This document shows, in pieces, positions 22,734 to 34,771 of a DNA stretch of 64,000 nucleotides. The translations under genes were made by a program, and so were the position numbers. How positions within the stretch are numbered: the first letter of the stretch is position 1; each line of letters opens with the position of its first letter. The notes under the pieces are model-generated. The model was not told the origin of the DNA. It saw nothing but the letters and a program-made list of their open reading frames with translations, and made no database searches. Origin of the DNA: Batrachochytrium dendrobatidis JAM81. Its lineage: Eukaryota; Chytridiomycota; Chytridiomycetes; Rhizophydiales. The stretch lies in the NCBI RefSeq assembly GCF_000203795.2, contig NW_006281101.1, forward strand, positions 1,141,279 through 1,205,278, read 5' to 3'.

Positions 22734-24505
22734 ATGGCCGGTGACGGTTCATCCAGCAAGTCGCCAGCATCAAATGCTCATCACTTGACAAACTCTAGCA
22801 CTTCATCTACCAACACCACGGATTCATATCAATCGTCGTCAAGACCTTTTTTACATTCCTTACACACTGCACCACATATCACATCAGGAGTATTGCCATC
22901 GCTTATCACCACCTCATCTACTCATTCCAGCACCACTCCTGAAATGGACAAATTTGCTCCCACTAAAGAGTCGTGGATTGACTTGCAAAACACTGTTTAT
23001 CCTGCAATTCGTTTTGGCTCTGTTTCTATCGCGGCTATATGTGCTGCATTCACTGGAGTGATGTTTGGATATCCTGTAAGTCTTTTCGTCAACATACTCT
23101 TAGTGTGTACTTTAAACCCAATGGATGGTTTAGGCCATGGTCTTGAAGGAGATTGATCCTGTCGCATTAAATCCATGCGTCATTATGATTTTGTTTCTAT
23201 TTAATTTATCCATTGTGGAGCAGCTATAATCAAAATCTATACCATGCAATTGAACAACGCAATGTATCCGCTTACTGACAACTTTTTGTTTTGAACCAGT
23301 TCGATTCGATTAAAACAAGGATGCAGGCATACATTTACCCATCGACAATAGCATGCATTCAACAAACCTACGCTCAAGAAGGCTTCAAGGGATTTTACCG
23401 CGGAGTACTCCCTGTAGCTGTCACTGTTTCTAGTCTTAGATCAATTTCATTTTCTGTTTATTTCAAGTCAAAAGATGAGTTTTTAAAACTATTGCCAAAC
23501 ATAGGCGTGATGGCCGAGGGATCTACTGCGAGAATATCGGCTGCTTCATTTTTTGCTGGTGGAACGACAGGAATGTTTATGGCTGCACTCAGTGCTCCAA
23601 TGGAACTTGTCAAGGTACAACGAATTGATGTTGGATGGTGTGACAGATACTATTGGCATTTGAACGTGCATAGTTGTGAAAATTTAAAGCCTGCTTTTGA
23701 TCTACTGATTATTGGGCTAAACAAAATATGAATGTCTTGTGTTTAGGTTCAAAGACAATTAGAACAGGCACCCTCAAGTACAAGCATGCTTAAAACACCA
23801 ACCATAGCAACCACCTCAGTATCAACGGCGACGCAATCTGCATCGATCCATTCCGCATCAACCACGAATTCGCTGCTTGCAACCAAATCAGCAAGTACAG
23901 GGAAAACCACTTGGCAATGGTTTAAACATATATATCGGACAAAGGGACTTCAAGGGTTTGCCATTGGATTTCATGTTCAGATCGCAAGAGACTTTTTAGG
24001 TACAGCGCTGTACTTTTCTATTTATGAAACATTCAAGATATGGGCAACGCCTGTAGATGAAGTGCCCGGACCCATGATACATATGCTAGGTGGAGGTTTT
24101 GCGGGCTCTCTATCCTGGCTTTTTTTATTTCCGTTAGATGTGTACGTTTTTATTGCAGTTTTATATAGTTTGAATGCATTTAAATCATGGGATGAATATT
24201 GGTTTATGCATTTACATTTTATTTTGATTTTGAATTTGAAAATGGAATATGTAATTAGAATCAAGAGCGTGTTTCAACAAGATGCATTTAAACCTCATCC
24301 ACAATACCGTCGAGCAGTTGATTTTATTCGCGAAAGATTTGTCCGGCAGGGCATACGAGGGTTTTATCAAGGCATTGGTCCACAGCTTATTCGTAGCTTT
24401 CCTCTACATTCGTTGAATTTTTTAGTGTATGAACACATGCTGAAAGTATGTAAGAATATTGGACTGAATACGCAAAAAGAGGTCGGATCAAGTCGAGACT
24501 GCTGA
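22734..24505 (+). CDS. Mitochondrial carrier (SLC25) family protein
   Basis: This is an inner-membrane metabolite transporter with three carrier repeats. There are four exons: 22734-23075, 23300-23614, 23747-24141 and 24259-24505, giving 432 residues. The three signature motifs are split or flanked by introns: GYP-FDSIKTRMQ, APMELVK-VQRQ and FPLDV-IKSVFQQD. Paired glycine motifs follow (GFKGFYRGVLP, GLQGFAIGFHV, GIRGFYQGIGPQ). The first 78 residues are Ser/Thr-rich and unlike a normal carrier N terminus, and a Ser/Thr-rich insert of about 45 residues sits in the matrix loop of repeat 2. The substrate is not identifiable. Intron 3 (117 nt) is a multiple of three with no stop, so an unspliced message would stay in frame. 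Confidence 0.88.
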
Positions 24506-24595
24506 TATATCAAGCATACCATTCAATTAAAGTGGAGCAGATCTTTACCAAAACTAGTATAGAGTTATAGAAGGTTTGGATGGTATTGTGATTTA

Positions 24596-24953
24596 CAGCC
24601 ATTATTCACGTAGAATGGACCACTAAGTAAGGATGCCAAAGTATATAATAAACAGTCTCATGAAATGATGGATGTCAAGTTGCTGAAAAACATTGTGATG
24701 TCAACCTTTTAATTTACTGTATTCTGGTGATTGACAACAGTCAAATCCAATGTTTAGACTGCAATGTATGACTACTAAAAGAGAATCTCGATTCAAAACC
24801 ATAGTTTGTATCATGACGAATGTCGTGTTGATTGGGTCGAAAACAGTAATCTGTAATAGAAAAATGCAACGAATATTTAGTTATGAGCTGTTCTGAAGCA
24901 GAACAAGTCATTGCAGCATAATACAGGTATTTCATTTTAGACGAATATGGCAG
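24596..24953 (+). mobile_element. TIR element copy F (short form, about 358 bp)
   Basis: The left end is TA-CAGCCATTATTCACGTAGAA and the right end is TTTTAGACGAATATGGCAG-TA. TATAATAAACAGTCTCATG inside the left part is shared with copy G. It lies about 90 bp after the carrier stop codon. Confidence 0.75.
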
Positions 24954-25831
24954 TAAAACAACGGGTAGTTTGAGTACTAGTTCATTTTCGAAATAGTCCA
25001 ATGATGAATGGAATGAATCATGACTTGTAAGTATCAATATATTGGATAGTTTTACAGGGTAATTTCGGCCGAGGGTCTAGAAATATGGGTTAACAAATAA
25101 GGGAATATAGTATGAATAGCATCAGATCCAGTCACCATCAATTAGACGGTAGTGGTGATCGAGTTGATATATGGATAGACAAGTAGAATATCTAACAAGT
25201 AATGTTCTGTAAAGCAACCCAAGACCATCAAGATGCAACAATGGATTGAAAATAAACTCAAACGGTAGCACAAAGCCATTTGGCGTTGAAAAGGAAACCA
25301 TTTATTCGTTTCTGAGCAACTCACTCCGCCCCACATTTTCAAACGATTATTTGTATAACAGCAACTATTGTTCATCCAACAATAGCTATTGTTCGTCCAA
25401 TAGTAAGCATTGCAAGTATCTAGAATTCAGCCTGTTTACAATCGTTTCAAAGAAACCAACACTAATTAACGCAGTATCCAGACGTTTGGAACGAATTCCA
25501 ACCAGATTGTAATCGACCGTTTCTATTGCTGAAAGTCTATGAAAACATCTGCTCAGAACATTGATTTCGAAACAGTCAAGTCGTAGTTAATCAGAGGCGT
25601 CCATCAATACGAATACCTCGAGTGCTTAGTTTGATAATACTCGAGTATTCCTTAGAGTGCTCTTGATCCACTTGGGCTCAACATCAGCTTGCTATTTGCA
25701 CTCCTTGGACTCCATACTGCAGCAACTTAATCTCTACTATTCCACAAAGGTCGCTAGTTTCTGCTCGAGTCAGCACGACTGCTCTGCCAAACAGCTGCTT
25801 CTCTGCTGCTGTAAGTCAAGCAACCTTGTCT
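24954..25831. other. Spacer upstream of the thiol dioxygenase; no gene seen
   Basis: There is no convincing gene. A small AT-rich repeat near 25364-25410 repeats CTATTGTTC(A/G)TCCAA. From about 25640 the sequence becomes pyrimidine-rich, as expected of a fungal promoter or 5' leader. A donor-like GTAAGT at 25811 could mark a 5' untranslated intron. Confidence 0.45.
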
Positions 25832-28103
25832 ATGCCATTGCTACAAGCCATCGGGCTCTTCTCTGAGCGACTGTTCGCACAACCCACTCCCACTCATCCT
25901 CCCCCTTCAGCTCATACTACTGCCAGATTACTGCAGAGTCTTACTAAACTGCTGTTCAAGCTCAAGCTCGAATCATTGGCAATACTGGTACGACCGTGCT
26001 ATCACATTCTTTTTATTGGTCTTTGGAAACTTGCAACCTGTCAATCTACTTGCTCAATTTTTCATCCCAGTATCACTTGTAAATGGCTGTTGACTGACAA
26101 TATTTAACCCCATAATCGCTTATTGTCTTTCTATAGTCTCCACAACATCCTATTGAATTCTATCCACTATACGAAACCAAGGACTTTGCCATATGCATTT
26201 TTGTTCTTAAAAAGGGTACCACCATGCCCACCCATGATCATCCTGGCATGACCGTCTTCACGTATGTGCTTTGGATCTATTGTTCATAATCTCCCAAATA
26301 AGCGTGATTACTAATATATTGCTTAGAAAACTCATTTCTGGAGATATGCATGTCAAGACCTTTGAGTTGATAAATGATTCAAACAGGTAGGAAATACATT
26401 CAAGAAATAGTTTGATTCCATCCTGTTATTGTCTAATACTGTGCTTTTTACAATCTGGTATTGAGCTTGCTTTATTGTGTTTGCTATTTAGCATTTTGAA
26501 AAATGCTAAATGCCAATTGTAGTCTCATTGGTATATGCTCGCTTCTAACTACTATTTTGTATGTATGATTGACATGTTTGCTTTCGGTTGATGCTATTTT
26601 AATGGGTACCTGTCAATAGTTACAAGCATGCAATAGATCCAGTTAGTGGAGCGCCACTTCAATGTAAGAGTATAGATTGAAATGTGGTTATTGTTTATAA
26701 AATCTATATTCATAATCTACCATTGGGTGGCCAGCATTTTTCACTCATCTCATAGCATGTCTGATACCAATATACGTTGAATGGTTGCATCCAGTATTCT
26801 AATCCACCTTGATTTTGTATTGGATTGACTAGTGCAACGTGCTCATGTTCGAATGGACAAGACCATCAATGCTGATAGTCCAGATTCGTTGTTAACCATT
26901 GTTCCTGATTCTGGTCCAAACATGCATTCGTTCACCGCGGTTTCCGATTGTGTTTTTATCGACATTTTGGGCCCTCCATACGATCAGAATCGATTATGCA
27001 CATACTTTCAGGAACTATCACCCAGCGGTTTCGAAAAGTACTTTCCAAATGCTAAACTGAAGATTAAAGATGCAACTGCTGTATCTATAATGGAGGATGT
27101 GGTAATGAATGCTTCGCTATGCGAGAATACACATACTCAGTCAACATCACGTTCAGTTCCATCCAAGGAAATGCAAGTTGAATTTGAGGACAGTGAACAG
27201 TCTTTGTCGATTGATCATCTTTCCCATGTTGCCCCTTCTTTATATGTGCAACAATCCAAGAAACTAGCTGAAATTCCACCCCCACATCTAAACCAAGTAG
27301 AATCGACTGCAGCCGAGTCATTGCCTTTAAATTTATCACAGCATAGATCTTCGCAGCGGACCTCGCATATTTCCCAAGATCTGACAGACACTCCCTCTGT
27401 CGCTACCACATCCAATAGTGCTACATCTACTCGTCACTCTCAGTTATGTTCTAATCTGGAATCCGCGCACATCTCATCATCCCATAACAGTTTTGCTCCA
27501 CCATCTTCATTTTCTCAGGAAATGGGAGAAAAAGGATCATCAGTTCAAACTCTTGGTTTGGATCACTCTAGAACATTGCTAGCCAAAACCCAACAGCCTT
27601 TACCTTCATCTTGCTCTTCCGTCACATCCGACATGACTTTTATCACCAAAACTCCCACACCTTTGCATCCTGCTCGATCTGACATCATAGCCCAAGATTC
27701 AGATGACCCTACCGCTGTTTGGTTACTTGAAGTATCCTGTATGGAGTATGATTGCTATGAGAGACGATATGGAGGAGAAGACGCTGTTCAACCTCTAATT
27801 CCTCTGGCACCACCCACTCACACTGACTCATCTGTATGTTCATCTGAGACCTTGGATACCAATACTTTACTAGCATCTATTCCCATACAACCTGCTTCCC
27901 ATTTGCATCCTACGTGTTCAAACTTGCCTTCGTCTCCATCTGTTCCTTTTAAAACATTGCAGCAAAACCCTTTCATGTTGAATGGAACTGCTTCTAAACA
28001 GGAATTCCAGTGTCAGGAAAGTGACGGAACTGGACTCGGCCAGAGCAATGCTGCACCATCAAGTACCGATATGGGCCGAGAAGTTGCACTGCGGCGTGAA
28101 TAA
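25832..28103 (+). CDS. ADO: ADO/plant-cysteine-oxidase type thiol dioxygenase with large insertion
   Basis: This is a cupin-fold, iron-dependent dioxygenase that oxidises cysteamine or N-terminal cysteine. There are five exons: 25832-25987, 26137-26261, 26327-26386, 26620-26663 and 26833-28103, giving 551 residues. Metal ligands are all present: His85 and His87 in PTHDHPGMTV and His160 in GPNMHSFTAV. Other family marks are LYETKDFAICIFVLKKG, VFIDILGPPYD and, much later, AVWLLEVSCMEYDC. Human ADO has about 270 residues. Here about 230 Ser/Thr/Gln-rich residues (188-421) separate the GPPYD strand from VWLLE, and about 100 more follow the core. The ATG at 26224 is internal, because conserved family sequence lies upstream of it. 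In animals and plants these enzymes act as oxygen sensors for the N-degron pathway. Confidence 0.87.
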
Positions 28104-28333
28104 ACTCATTTAGTCTTTATATTGCTAATAGTTTAGATTATTCATGTCTAAAAACATAAATGGATGAATTCTAAACTCGAAACACCTTTTCACTTTGTAG
28201 CCATATAAAGACAAGATGAACTCTTGGCAAACCATGTTGATGAATTGTTTCCAAGTATATTTTTATTTAAATCACCAGCAATCATACTGTCTGTTTAAAT
28301 CTCACTCCATGTTCAAAAGTGTACATGACCCAA

Positions 28334-29661
28334 CTAATTGGATGGAGAGTAGGGAAGTGGTGTGACGATCCGTGCTTGCATATGATCAATCAACTGAACG
28401 GTCTTGTGGACAGTCTGTGACCATCCTTCCACCTCCCAGGCCTTTTCACGCATTTCTTTGCGTACCTGCAGATCTCTAAACATTTACAAGTATGAAGGAT
28501 GAGTATGTAAAATGTGAATTAGATGGCGAGTTCCATCTAATCCAAGACGTGTACATGAATGTTTACATAAACGCTTACGGATAAGCCCACATATGGTGAA
28601 CGTAGTTGAGATGTCCAAGCTGCGAGAACCATGCACCAATTGGCTGCACAAACTTGCTTCGTGCCTCGAGTCCACGACGCCATTGCTGTTCCCACTCGAG
28701 CATTTTTCCAGGCTGGAGCAGATACGTACGAAGTTCGTAAATGCTGTTTTTACTAGGTTCTTTGGGTAAAGTCACTGCAGTGGCAGATTTCCAAAAGGCA
28801 AACTCGAGCATGATTTGGTTTTCGCGTGATCGTAACATAGGACGAAGACGACGTTGAAAATCTTGATAAACCTGATCCTGAGCCAGTATCTTTTTGGTTT
28901 GAATGTATCCTGGATAGTGGTTGTATTGCCAGATATGGACTAAAAACAAGGTTGATAAAATGATCTGATATGGATGCCAAATGGACATTTAAACCTTGAT
29001 AAGCATGGGATAAACATACTTGCTTGGTCCAGTTCACCGATTTCAGTAGTCCAACTACCAAACAGCTTTACTTCAGACCCTTGATCCTTTCCAATCCGTG
29101 GATAGTGCTCAGCACTGCCAATTGATTTGAACAGTAAAATGTAAGATTGAGTTTAAATTTGGCATATCAAGTTATTTAAAACGGCTGGCTTGAAAATCGA
29201 AACAAACCAAACATGGTTCTCAATCATGACCTACGTGAGAGCAATATAATCATCCATAGCTTCTGGTTTGACATTATGAACTACAGATCCGAACCAAAAC
29301 AAGATGAATGGTGATCACGTATCGAATTGGACATACATTGTGCCAGATATCACTACATACCTTGAAGCTCATGCACATACTTTCCTCGTGCCATAAGCTT
29401 GGAATAAGTGACGCTCAATTCTTCTGGCTCGTTGCCTTCCTTGTTGGGTGCACCGCGCAAGATAGAGTTGAACATGGACTTGACTGACGCAGAACCTTGA
29501 GTAGGAGTCGACTCCAAAGTGCTATCCTCGCTGTCCTTGGAAGACTTTGACAAGGTGCGAACAAGCATAGGGTTGATTGAGGTCTGATTCAATGACTGCA
29601 GCAATGGAGAAAAAGCCAGTCTCTTGGAAACCATTGACAAGGGCCCACACTGTAAATACAT
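28334..29661 (-). CDS. NIPSNAP: NIPSNAP family mitochondrial protein
   Basis: There are five exons: 29661-29361, 29280-29235, 29114-29020, 28939-28579 and 28475-28334, giving 314 residues. The N terminus is basic and Ser-rich, fitting a mitochondrial presequence. Then come NVKPEAMDDYIALT, PRIGKDQGSEVKLFGSWTTE, HIWQYNHYPGY, YELRTYLLQPGKMLEWEQQW, and LGHLNYVHHMWAYPDL, the two ferredoxin-like NIPSNAP repeats. The C terminus is LPYSPSN. NIPSNAP proteins are mitochondrial matrix proteins that in animals act in mitophagy signalling; the role in fungi is not established. Confidence 0.92.
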
Positions 29662-30050
29662 GGCTTACAGACAAGATGGTTTGTGTTTGAAGGATAACAG
29701 GGAAATACAAGAAGTGACTTTCAGACTGATGCCAGGGTAGATTACAACTATTCAAACCAAGATTCCGATGAGCGGGTTGAAATCTGAGCGATGATTTGAT
29801 GTTTCGTCTTGTGAATGGAAAGTCTCGATTGAATCTAAAGAAACTCGTCTTTATGAGTTTGTTCCTAAAGCATCAATACAATCGACTGTTGAATTCAATG
29901 TCAGTGTTTGAGATTATCTTCAGCAGTGAAATCCAACCATTTCAGTCAAGATCAACCGATTGCATTCGTGCTTCAAGTCCAACATTGCAAGTGTAGAGAA
30001 TTACAGTTGGAATAATAGTTGACCATCAACTTGACTTAACTTGAACTTAA
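29662..30050. promoter_or_regulatory. Divergent promoter of NIPSNAP and the proteasome alpha gene
   Basis: These 389 bp lie between opposing start codons, with no reading frame of note. I looked for a proteasome-associated control element of the yeast type and saw none. Confidence 0.45.
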
Positions 30051-31503
30051 ATGGCGCGACGATACGACTCTCGTACAACCATCTTCTCGCCTGAAGGTAG
30101 CTGTTGTATTGCAATGTACTGTATCAAGACTGCATGCAATACTAATCCATTCCTGTCTGCATTGGGTTCTGGCATGGCCCTGGTTTATCACTTGCATTGG
30201 ATCTCATATTCGTTTTAACAGGCCGACTTTTCCAGGTCGAATATGCCATGGAAGCCATCTCTCATGCTGGCACTGCTCTCGGTGTTCTTTCCACTGAGGG
30301 TATTGTTCTTGCTGCTGAGCGCAAGACCAGCAGCAAGTTGCTGGAAAACATCTCTCGAGAGAAGATTTACAGGCTGAACGAGTAAGTCTGGAGTCGTTCT
30401 GTATGACTGGCTCGTTCGACAAACTACTTGACTGTACTTGACTGCAGTTGGTTTTTGAAGCCGTAACAATCAGTATCGCATAATGCTGTTCAATCAATGC
30501 TTTATTGATTTGATATGTCCGCTTGCAACGATTGACTATGTGTCTCTCAGATCTATTATAGTGTCATTTACATATATCATTGCCCTGTAATCGGCATTAC
30601 TTGGACTGAATAGATTCTATTTAGTCAATGTCACTGATCTAGCTTTTCAACTTTGACCATCTAATCAACTCTCATATTTTATAGCACTACTTGCTGTGCA
30701 GTTGCAGGTTTGAATGCAGATGCCAATACTCTGATTAGCTACTGTCGTGTTCAGGCACAAAAATACTTGTTTCGTTTCAATGAGCCAATCCCTGTTGAGC
30801 AGCTTGTTCAGAATCTGTGTGATATGAAACAAGGCTATACCCAATATGGCGGTAAGTTTGGGTTACTCTGACTGTTAAAATGGATCGAATCTAGAATACA
30901 TTGAATGTATTTTAGATGGTTGTGTGAATTCAATCTAGCATATTACCAAAACTCAATTCATTATAGAATGTGTTTGGTCAAAACATTCCACTTATTAACG
31001 CTAATTGTTGATTTCGGTTTTTTATAAATACTAGGTCTTCGTCCATTTGGTGTATCACTTCTTTATGGTGGTTACGATGAGCACTTTGGCTTCCAGCTGT
31101 ACCATTCCGATCCATCTGGAAACTACAGTGGATGGAAAGCCATGTGTATCGGTGCAAACTCTACAAATGCCACTAGCTTACTCAAGCAGGACTACAAAGA
31201 GGAAATGACTTTGAAAGAAGCCAAAGCACTTGCAATCAAGGTACTTGCCAAGAGCATGGACTCGACCACACTTGGAAGCGACAAGCGTAAGTGTTGAGAT
31301 GGATGATCAAACAAGTGCTTGATACTTTACACATTACCTTTTAACTAACTTGATTCAATCTTGTTCAATTACTCCTTCATCCAGTTGAATTTGCCACACT
31401 TTCTCGAGGACCAAAGGGAAATATTGTGTATCATGCTTTTACTCCTCAAGAGATTGACGCATTGATTCAAGAAGAAGGCTTGCTTACAAATCCACAAACC
31501 TAA
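30051..31503 (+). CDS. PRE9: 20S proteasome subunit alpha type-4 (Pre9 class, alpha3)
   Basis: There are five exons: 30051-30096, 30222-30381, 30685-30851, 31035-31286 and 31385-31503, giving 247 residues. It begins [20 protein letters not shown] followed by [12 protein letters not shown], the alpha-subunit signature helix of PSMA4. Further on are [34 protein letters not shown], and [17 protein letters not shown]. Length matches the family. It forms part of the outer alpha ring that gates the proteasome chamber. Confidence 0.97.
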
Positions 31504-31636
31504 ATGCTGATATTCAATTTTGGATCTAAACCGTGTTATCTGGTTATTGTTATTCAAAGTGGTTGAATAAGTTTATTTCGATAATTAAAAGTGCGTGTCT
31601 TATATTTTTGGTTGTTGGAAACAAGGTCAGAATTTA

Positions 31637-31994
31637 CAGCTGTGTATTCATGCAAAATGGAATGCTGGATACGGGTAAAAATCATGATAAACAGTCTCAT
31701 GGAATGGTAATCTACTATTGATTAAACATGGAAACAATAGTTGCATGACTGAGACGTGCAGTACTTGTTTCTTGGGCTAGAACGCAGACATATTTGCGAG
31801 TTTTAGGATACATGAGTTGGGTTGGCAGTATCAAACCTGTTGGACTTGATTTCTGGATTGCAAATTTGTCGATCATGCCATGTATGACCATGCCAAAAAG
31901 GAAGAAAAAGCATGTTTAAAAAAATGATTTCTAGTAGGAAAACAAGGAATGTGCAACCATTGGATATTTCAGTCATTTTACGTGAATACGATTG
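31637..31994 (+). mobile_element. TIR element copy G (short form, about 358 bp)
   Basis: The left end is TA-CAGCTGTGTATTCATGCAAA and the right end is TTTTACGTGAATACGATTG. ATAAACAGTCTCATGGAATG is shared with copy F, which is the same length. It lies between the proteasome gene and the RMND1-like gene. Confidence 0.75.
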
Positions 31995-32361
31995 CAAAAT
32001 CATTTAAACTGATCAAAAATTAAATCAATTTGTTTCGAGTATGCTCAAGCCAGTCAATCAGTGTCTGACGTTTGTCAGAAAAGGGCTTGATACTCAGCAT
32101 TCATCTTGGCTGCATATAGCTAAATACAGTAGAATGTATTCGATTTTAGTAGGTAAACAGCCGCACTCAACGTCTGTTAATCAACAGGCATTTTATTTTA
32201 TTTTGAAATGACAAACCAAGACTGAGTATGATTATAAACCATGTTTAGTCAACAATGCATTCGCCGTGCCAAGGAATCGATCAAGCTGCAATACAAGCTT
32301 GCTGGGTCTTGTCTTGCAGTCTAATTCTTTTAATAAAAAATTGGTTCATGGAAGCTATAGA

Positions 32362-33876
32362 ATGATCACTACAAGCGCATTTGTAAGTAAATCCTACCAG
32401 TCGCATTGCTACCGACAGTTTAGTACTATTTGATTGATTTACTGATCGATTTCTATGAATGGTATGAATGCATCAGCTCCGTCAACAAAAAATTCGGCAT
32501 ACCATCACTACTAGTCAGCATTTGACTAATCAAAAAAACGAATCTGAAACCAAGTCGAATCGAATGAATTTTAGCCAGGCGCCAATCATGGACGATTCAC
32601 TCGTTCGCCGAGCTGTTCTTGCAAAGAAAAAAAAGAGCGTGAGAGATATTCGTAGCGAGGACGAGTTTCCATCTGGACCGTATGGAATGATATCAGCCCC
32701 AGCTACACAAGTATGTGGTGAAGATATGCGTAATCTACTTTTCAAATTAATTGCGATTTGATTCACATGAGCATCTGAGTAGACTACTTTGCTCTGGTAT
32801 ATTCACCAATGAGCGATACTAATGCTTTGTTCAACTATATAATTTCATAAACAGCCAGAGCGAGTTACAGCCTTTTCTACTGCAGAGCGATACGACTGCT
32901 CAGTCCTGTTTGGAATGCTTCAAAAACATTATCAAATTCTTCCTTACATGGCAGATGATATTTATCGTGTACGACTCACTGAACCACTCTCTCAAGATAC
33001 TACCCAAAAAAGCAACTATTCAAGCCAGAAGCATTCAAATATCCAAACTTCTGAAGGTATCATGGTAAATATTGCTGATCCAACACTTGCAGAAGCATTC
33101 TTTTTTTCCAGCGGTACCTTTGTGACGTGGGGTGCAACAGATGAGCAAAACGAGTTGATCTTGGCACAAGTGAGAGACTGCGAGATCAATCGATATAGCA
33201 ATGTTGAAACGGAGTGGTTTGACTACTTTTATGATTTTAATCAGTTGAGTTTGTTGGATATTGCCGATGAATACATGTATAAGGGGTTTTTTAAACCTTT
33301 GGAACACCTGTGTTGATACTGATACTGGATGATTTCTGCGTTTTCAATTACAAAAACAGACATGGCAGTATGGCATCGGATATCATTATTTTAGGAAACG
33401 ATCACCCACTTGAGCAAGCCAAATTAGCGTATTCTGCAGGACTGGCGCGATCTGTTAAACTTGCTTCATTGGAAATGCTGCTTGAAGGACATTTGAACAA
33501 AAACCGAGGGATTCCAGAGATTCTTCTTAAAGGCAGACGTCTTCCTGTAGGAAGAGCAGCGATTCTCCGAAACCTTGGCGAACTTTTTTCACTCCGTGCA
33601 CATGTAAATCTCAACTCTGAGCTTCTTGACAATCCAGATTTTTGCTGGTCCAGCCGTCGAATGGAGGAGTATTTTGATCGAATATCCCGTAGTTTAGATG
33701 TGCGACCACGTATTGCTGTTTTTAACAAAAGACTAGACTATGCAAACGAAGTAGCCGAGGTTTTGCGCAACCATCTTCATGAGCAACACTCGCTCAAACT
33801 TGAATGGTGCATCATTATATTAATTTCAGTAGAAATTGCATTCGAATGTGTTCATTTCTTGTCACGAGCTGCATAA
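32362..33876 (+). CDS. RMND1: RMND1/DUF155 family protein
   Basis: There are four exons: 32362-32382, 32477-32710, 32855-33276 and 33360-33876, giving 397 residues. The first exon encodes only MITTSAF and is the least certain. The DUF155 domain shows SGTFVTWGATDEQNELILAQ, KLAYSAGLARSVKLASLEML, GELFSLRAHVNLNSELLDNP, DFCWSSRRMEEYFDRISRSL and NKRLDYANEVAEVL. A final hydrophobic helix (WCIIILISVEIAFECVHFL) is the usual C-terminal anchor. RMND1 is a mitochondrial inner-membrane protein supporting mitochondrial translation. The yeast relatives Rmd1 and Rmd8 are cytosolic, and the basic Gln/Lys-rich N terminus here could be a presequence. Confidence 0.88.
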
Positions 33877-34771
33877 AAAGCAGCCAGGGTTGTATTATTT
33901 TTGAAAGACTAAACCGATATGGTTTGTTGGAGTGGAATAAATGTAGGTTTTGGACTATTAGGGTTCTATCATTTAGTGTTAAATGCAAGTGGCCGTGCAG
34001 AGTGTTTTCAACATATGCTTATACGGGTATACGGTTTGTACTCGTTGACTATCAATGGATTGTGTACATAGAACGCCATTCAAGGATCACTTTGGTAGAC
34101 AGCGTTGAATAAACAGATGAAAGCGGTTGAACAAGAACGCTAATCTGTGGCGTTGATTCACACTTGAACTCGACAATAGACTGGTCTGGGTCCATCAATG
34201 GATTGTGTTTGGCAAACAGATGCTTTGTTTAGCCAATGCATGCAACGGGACATTCAATCTAAACCATGCAAATGCTACGTTGAATTGTTAGTATATGCCA
34301 TATGAGTTGATTCTTATTTCAGGGTTATAGTTCAAGTTTCCAGTCAGTCATAATCATCACTTGAGCCAAACAAACTTGCAAATCTCATGCCATTTGCATT
34401 GTCAATATTGTTGTGGTTAAAGACATGGCAATGCTGATTAGAGCCACAAGCCCAGTCATCACGCCACAAGCCAACAGTTCCCTTTGTTCACATAGCCAGC
34501 AATGAACCCGGTCAATTAAAGTAAAATGCGTTTCAGCCATTCAATATGAGCAATGATCATGCCAGCATAATGTGCATTCAATCTTGTATAATGCAAATAA
34601 TGTTCTCAGTCTGAAACGGGTAGTATTTGTAAATGTAGGATTAAATTAATATATAAAGACATTGCTGCTGCTCCACATTCGTCCAAACCGCAAGTAGCTC
34701 ACCAGATCTTTGTTGATAACTGAACTATACATATCGATCGTTCATCAGTATACACATTTTCATTGTTTAAT
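33877..34771. other. Intergenic region between RMND1-like and LPMO-like genes
   Basis: In these 895 bp no gene or complete element was recognised. A TATAAAGAC sequence near 34652 and a pyrimidine/adenine leader precede the LPMO-like start codon and are reasonable promoter elements. Confidence 0.4.

Noticed and set aside
25246..25512. Plus-strand reading frame with Asn/Ser/Tyr-rich repeat
   Set aside because: It is produced by a small AT-rich repeat in a spacer, with no splice context, homologous motif or plausible composition.
26224..26261. ATG at 26224 as the start of the thiol dioxygenase
   Set aside because: The frame upstream (LYETKDFAICIFVLKKG) is conserved in the ADO family and is joined to an earlier exon, so this ATG is internal.
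31533..31721. Plus-strand frame of 62 codons after the proteasome gene
   Set aside because: It runs into TIR element copy G and has no supporting features.
32240..32330. Upstream ATG (MFSQQCIRRAKES) as first exon of the RMND1-like gene
   Set aside because: It looks like a presequence, but no good donor joins it in frame to the next exon. The 21-nt exon at 32362 fits phase and donor consensus better. Still possible.
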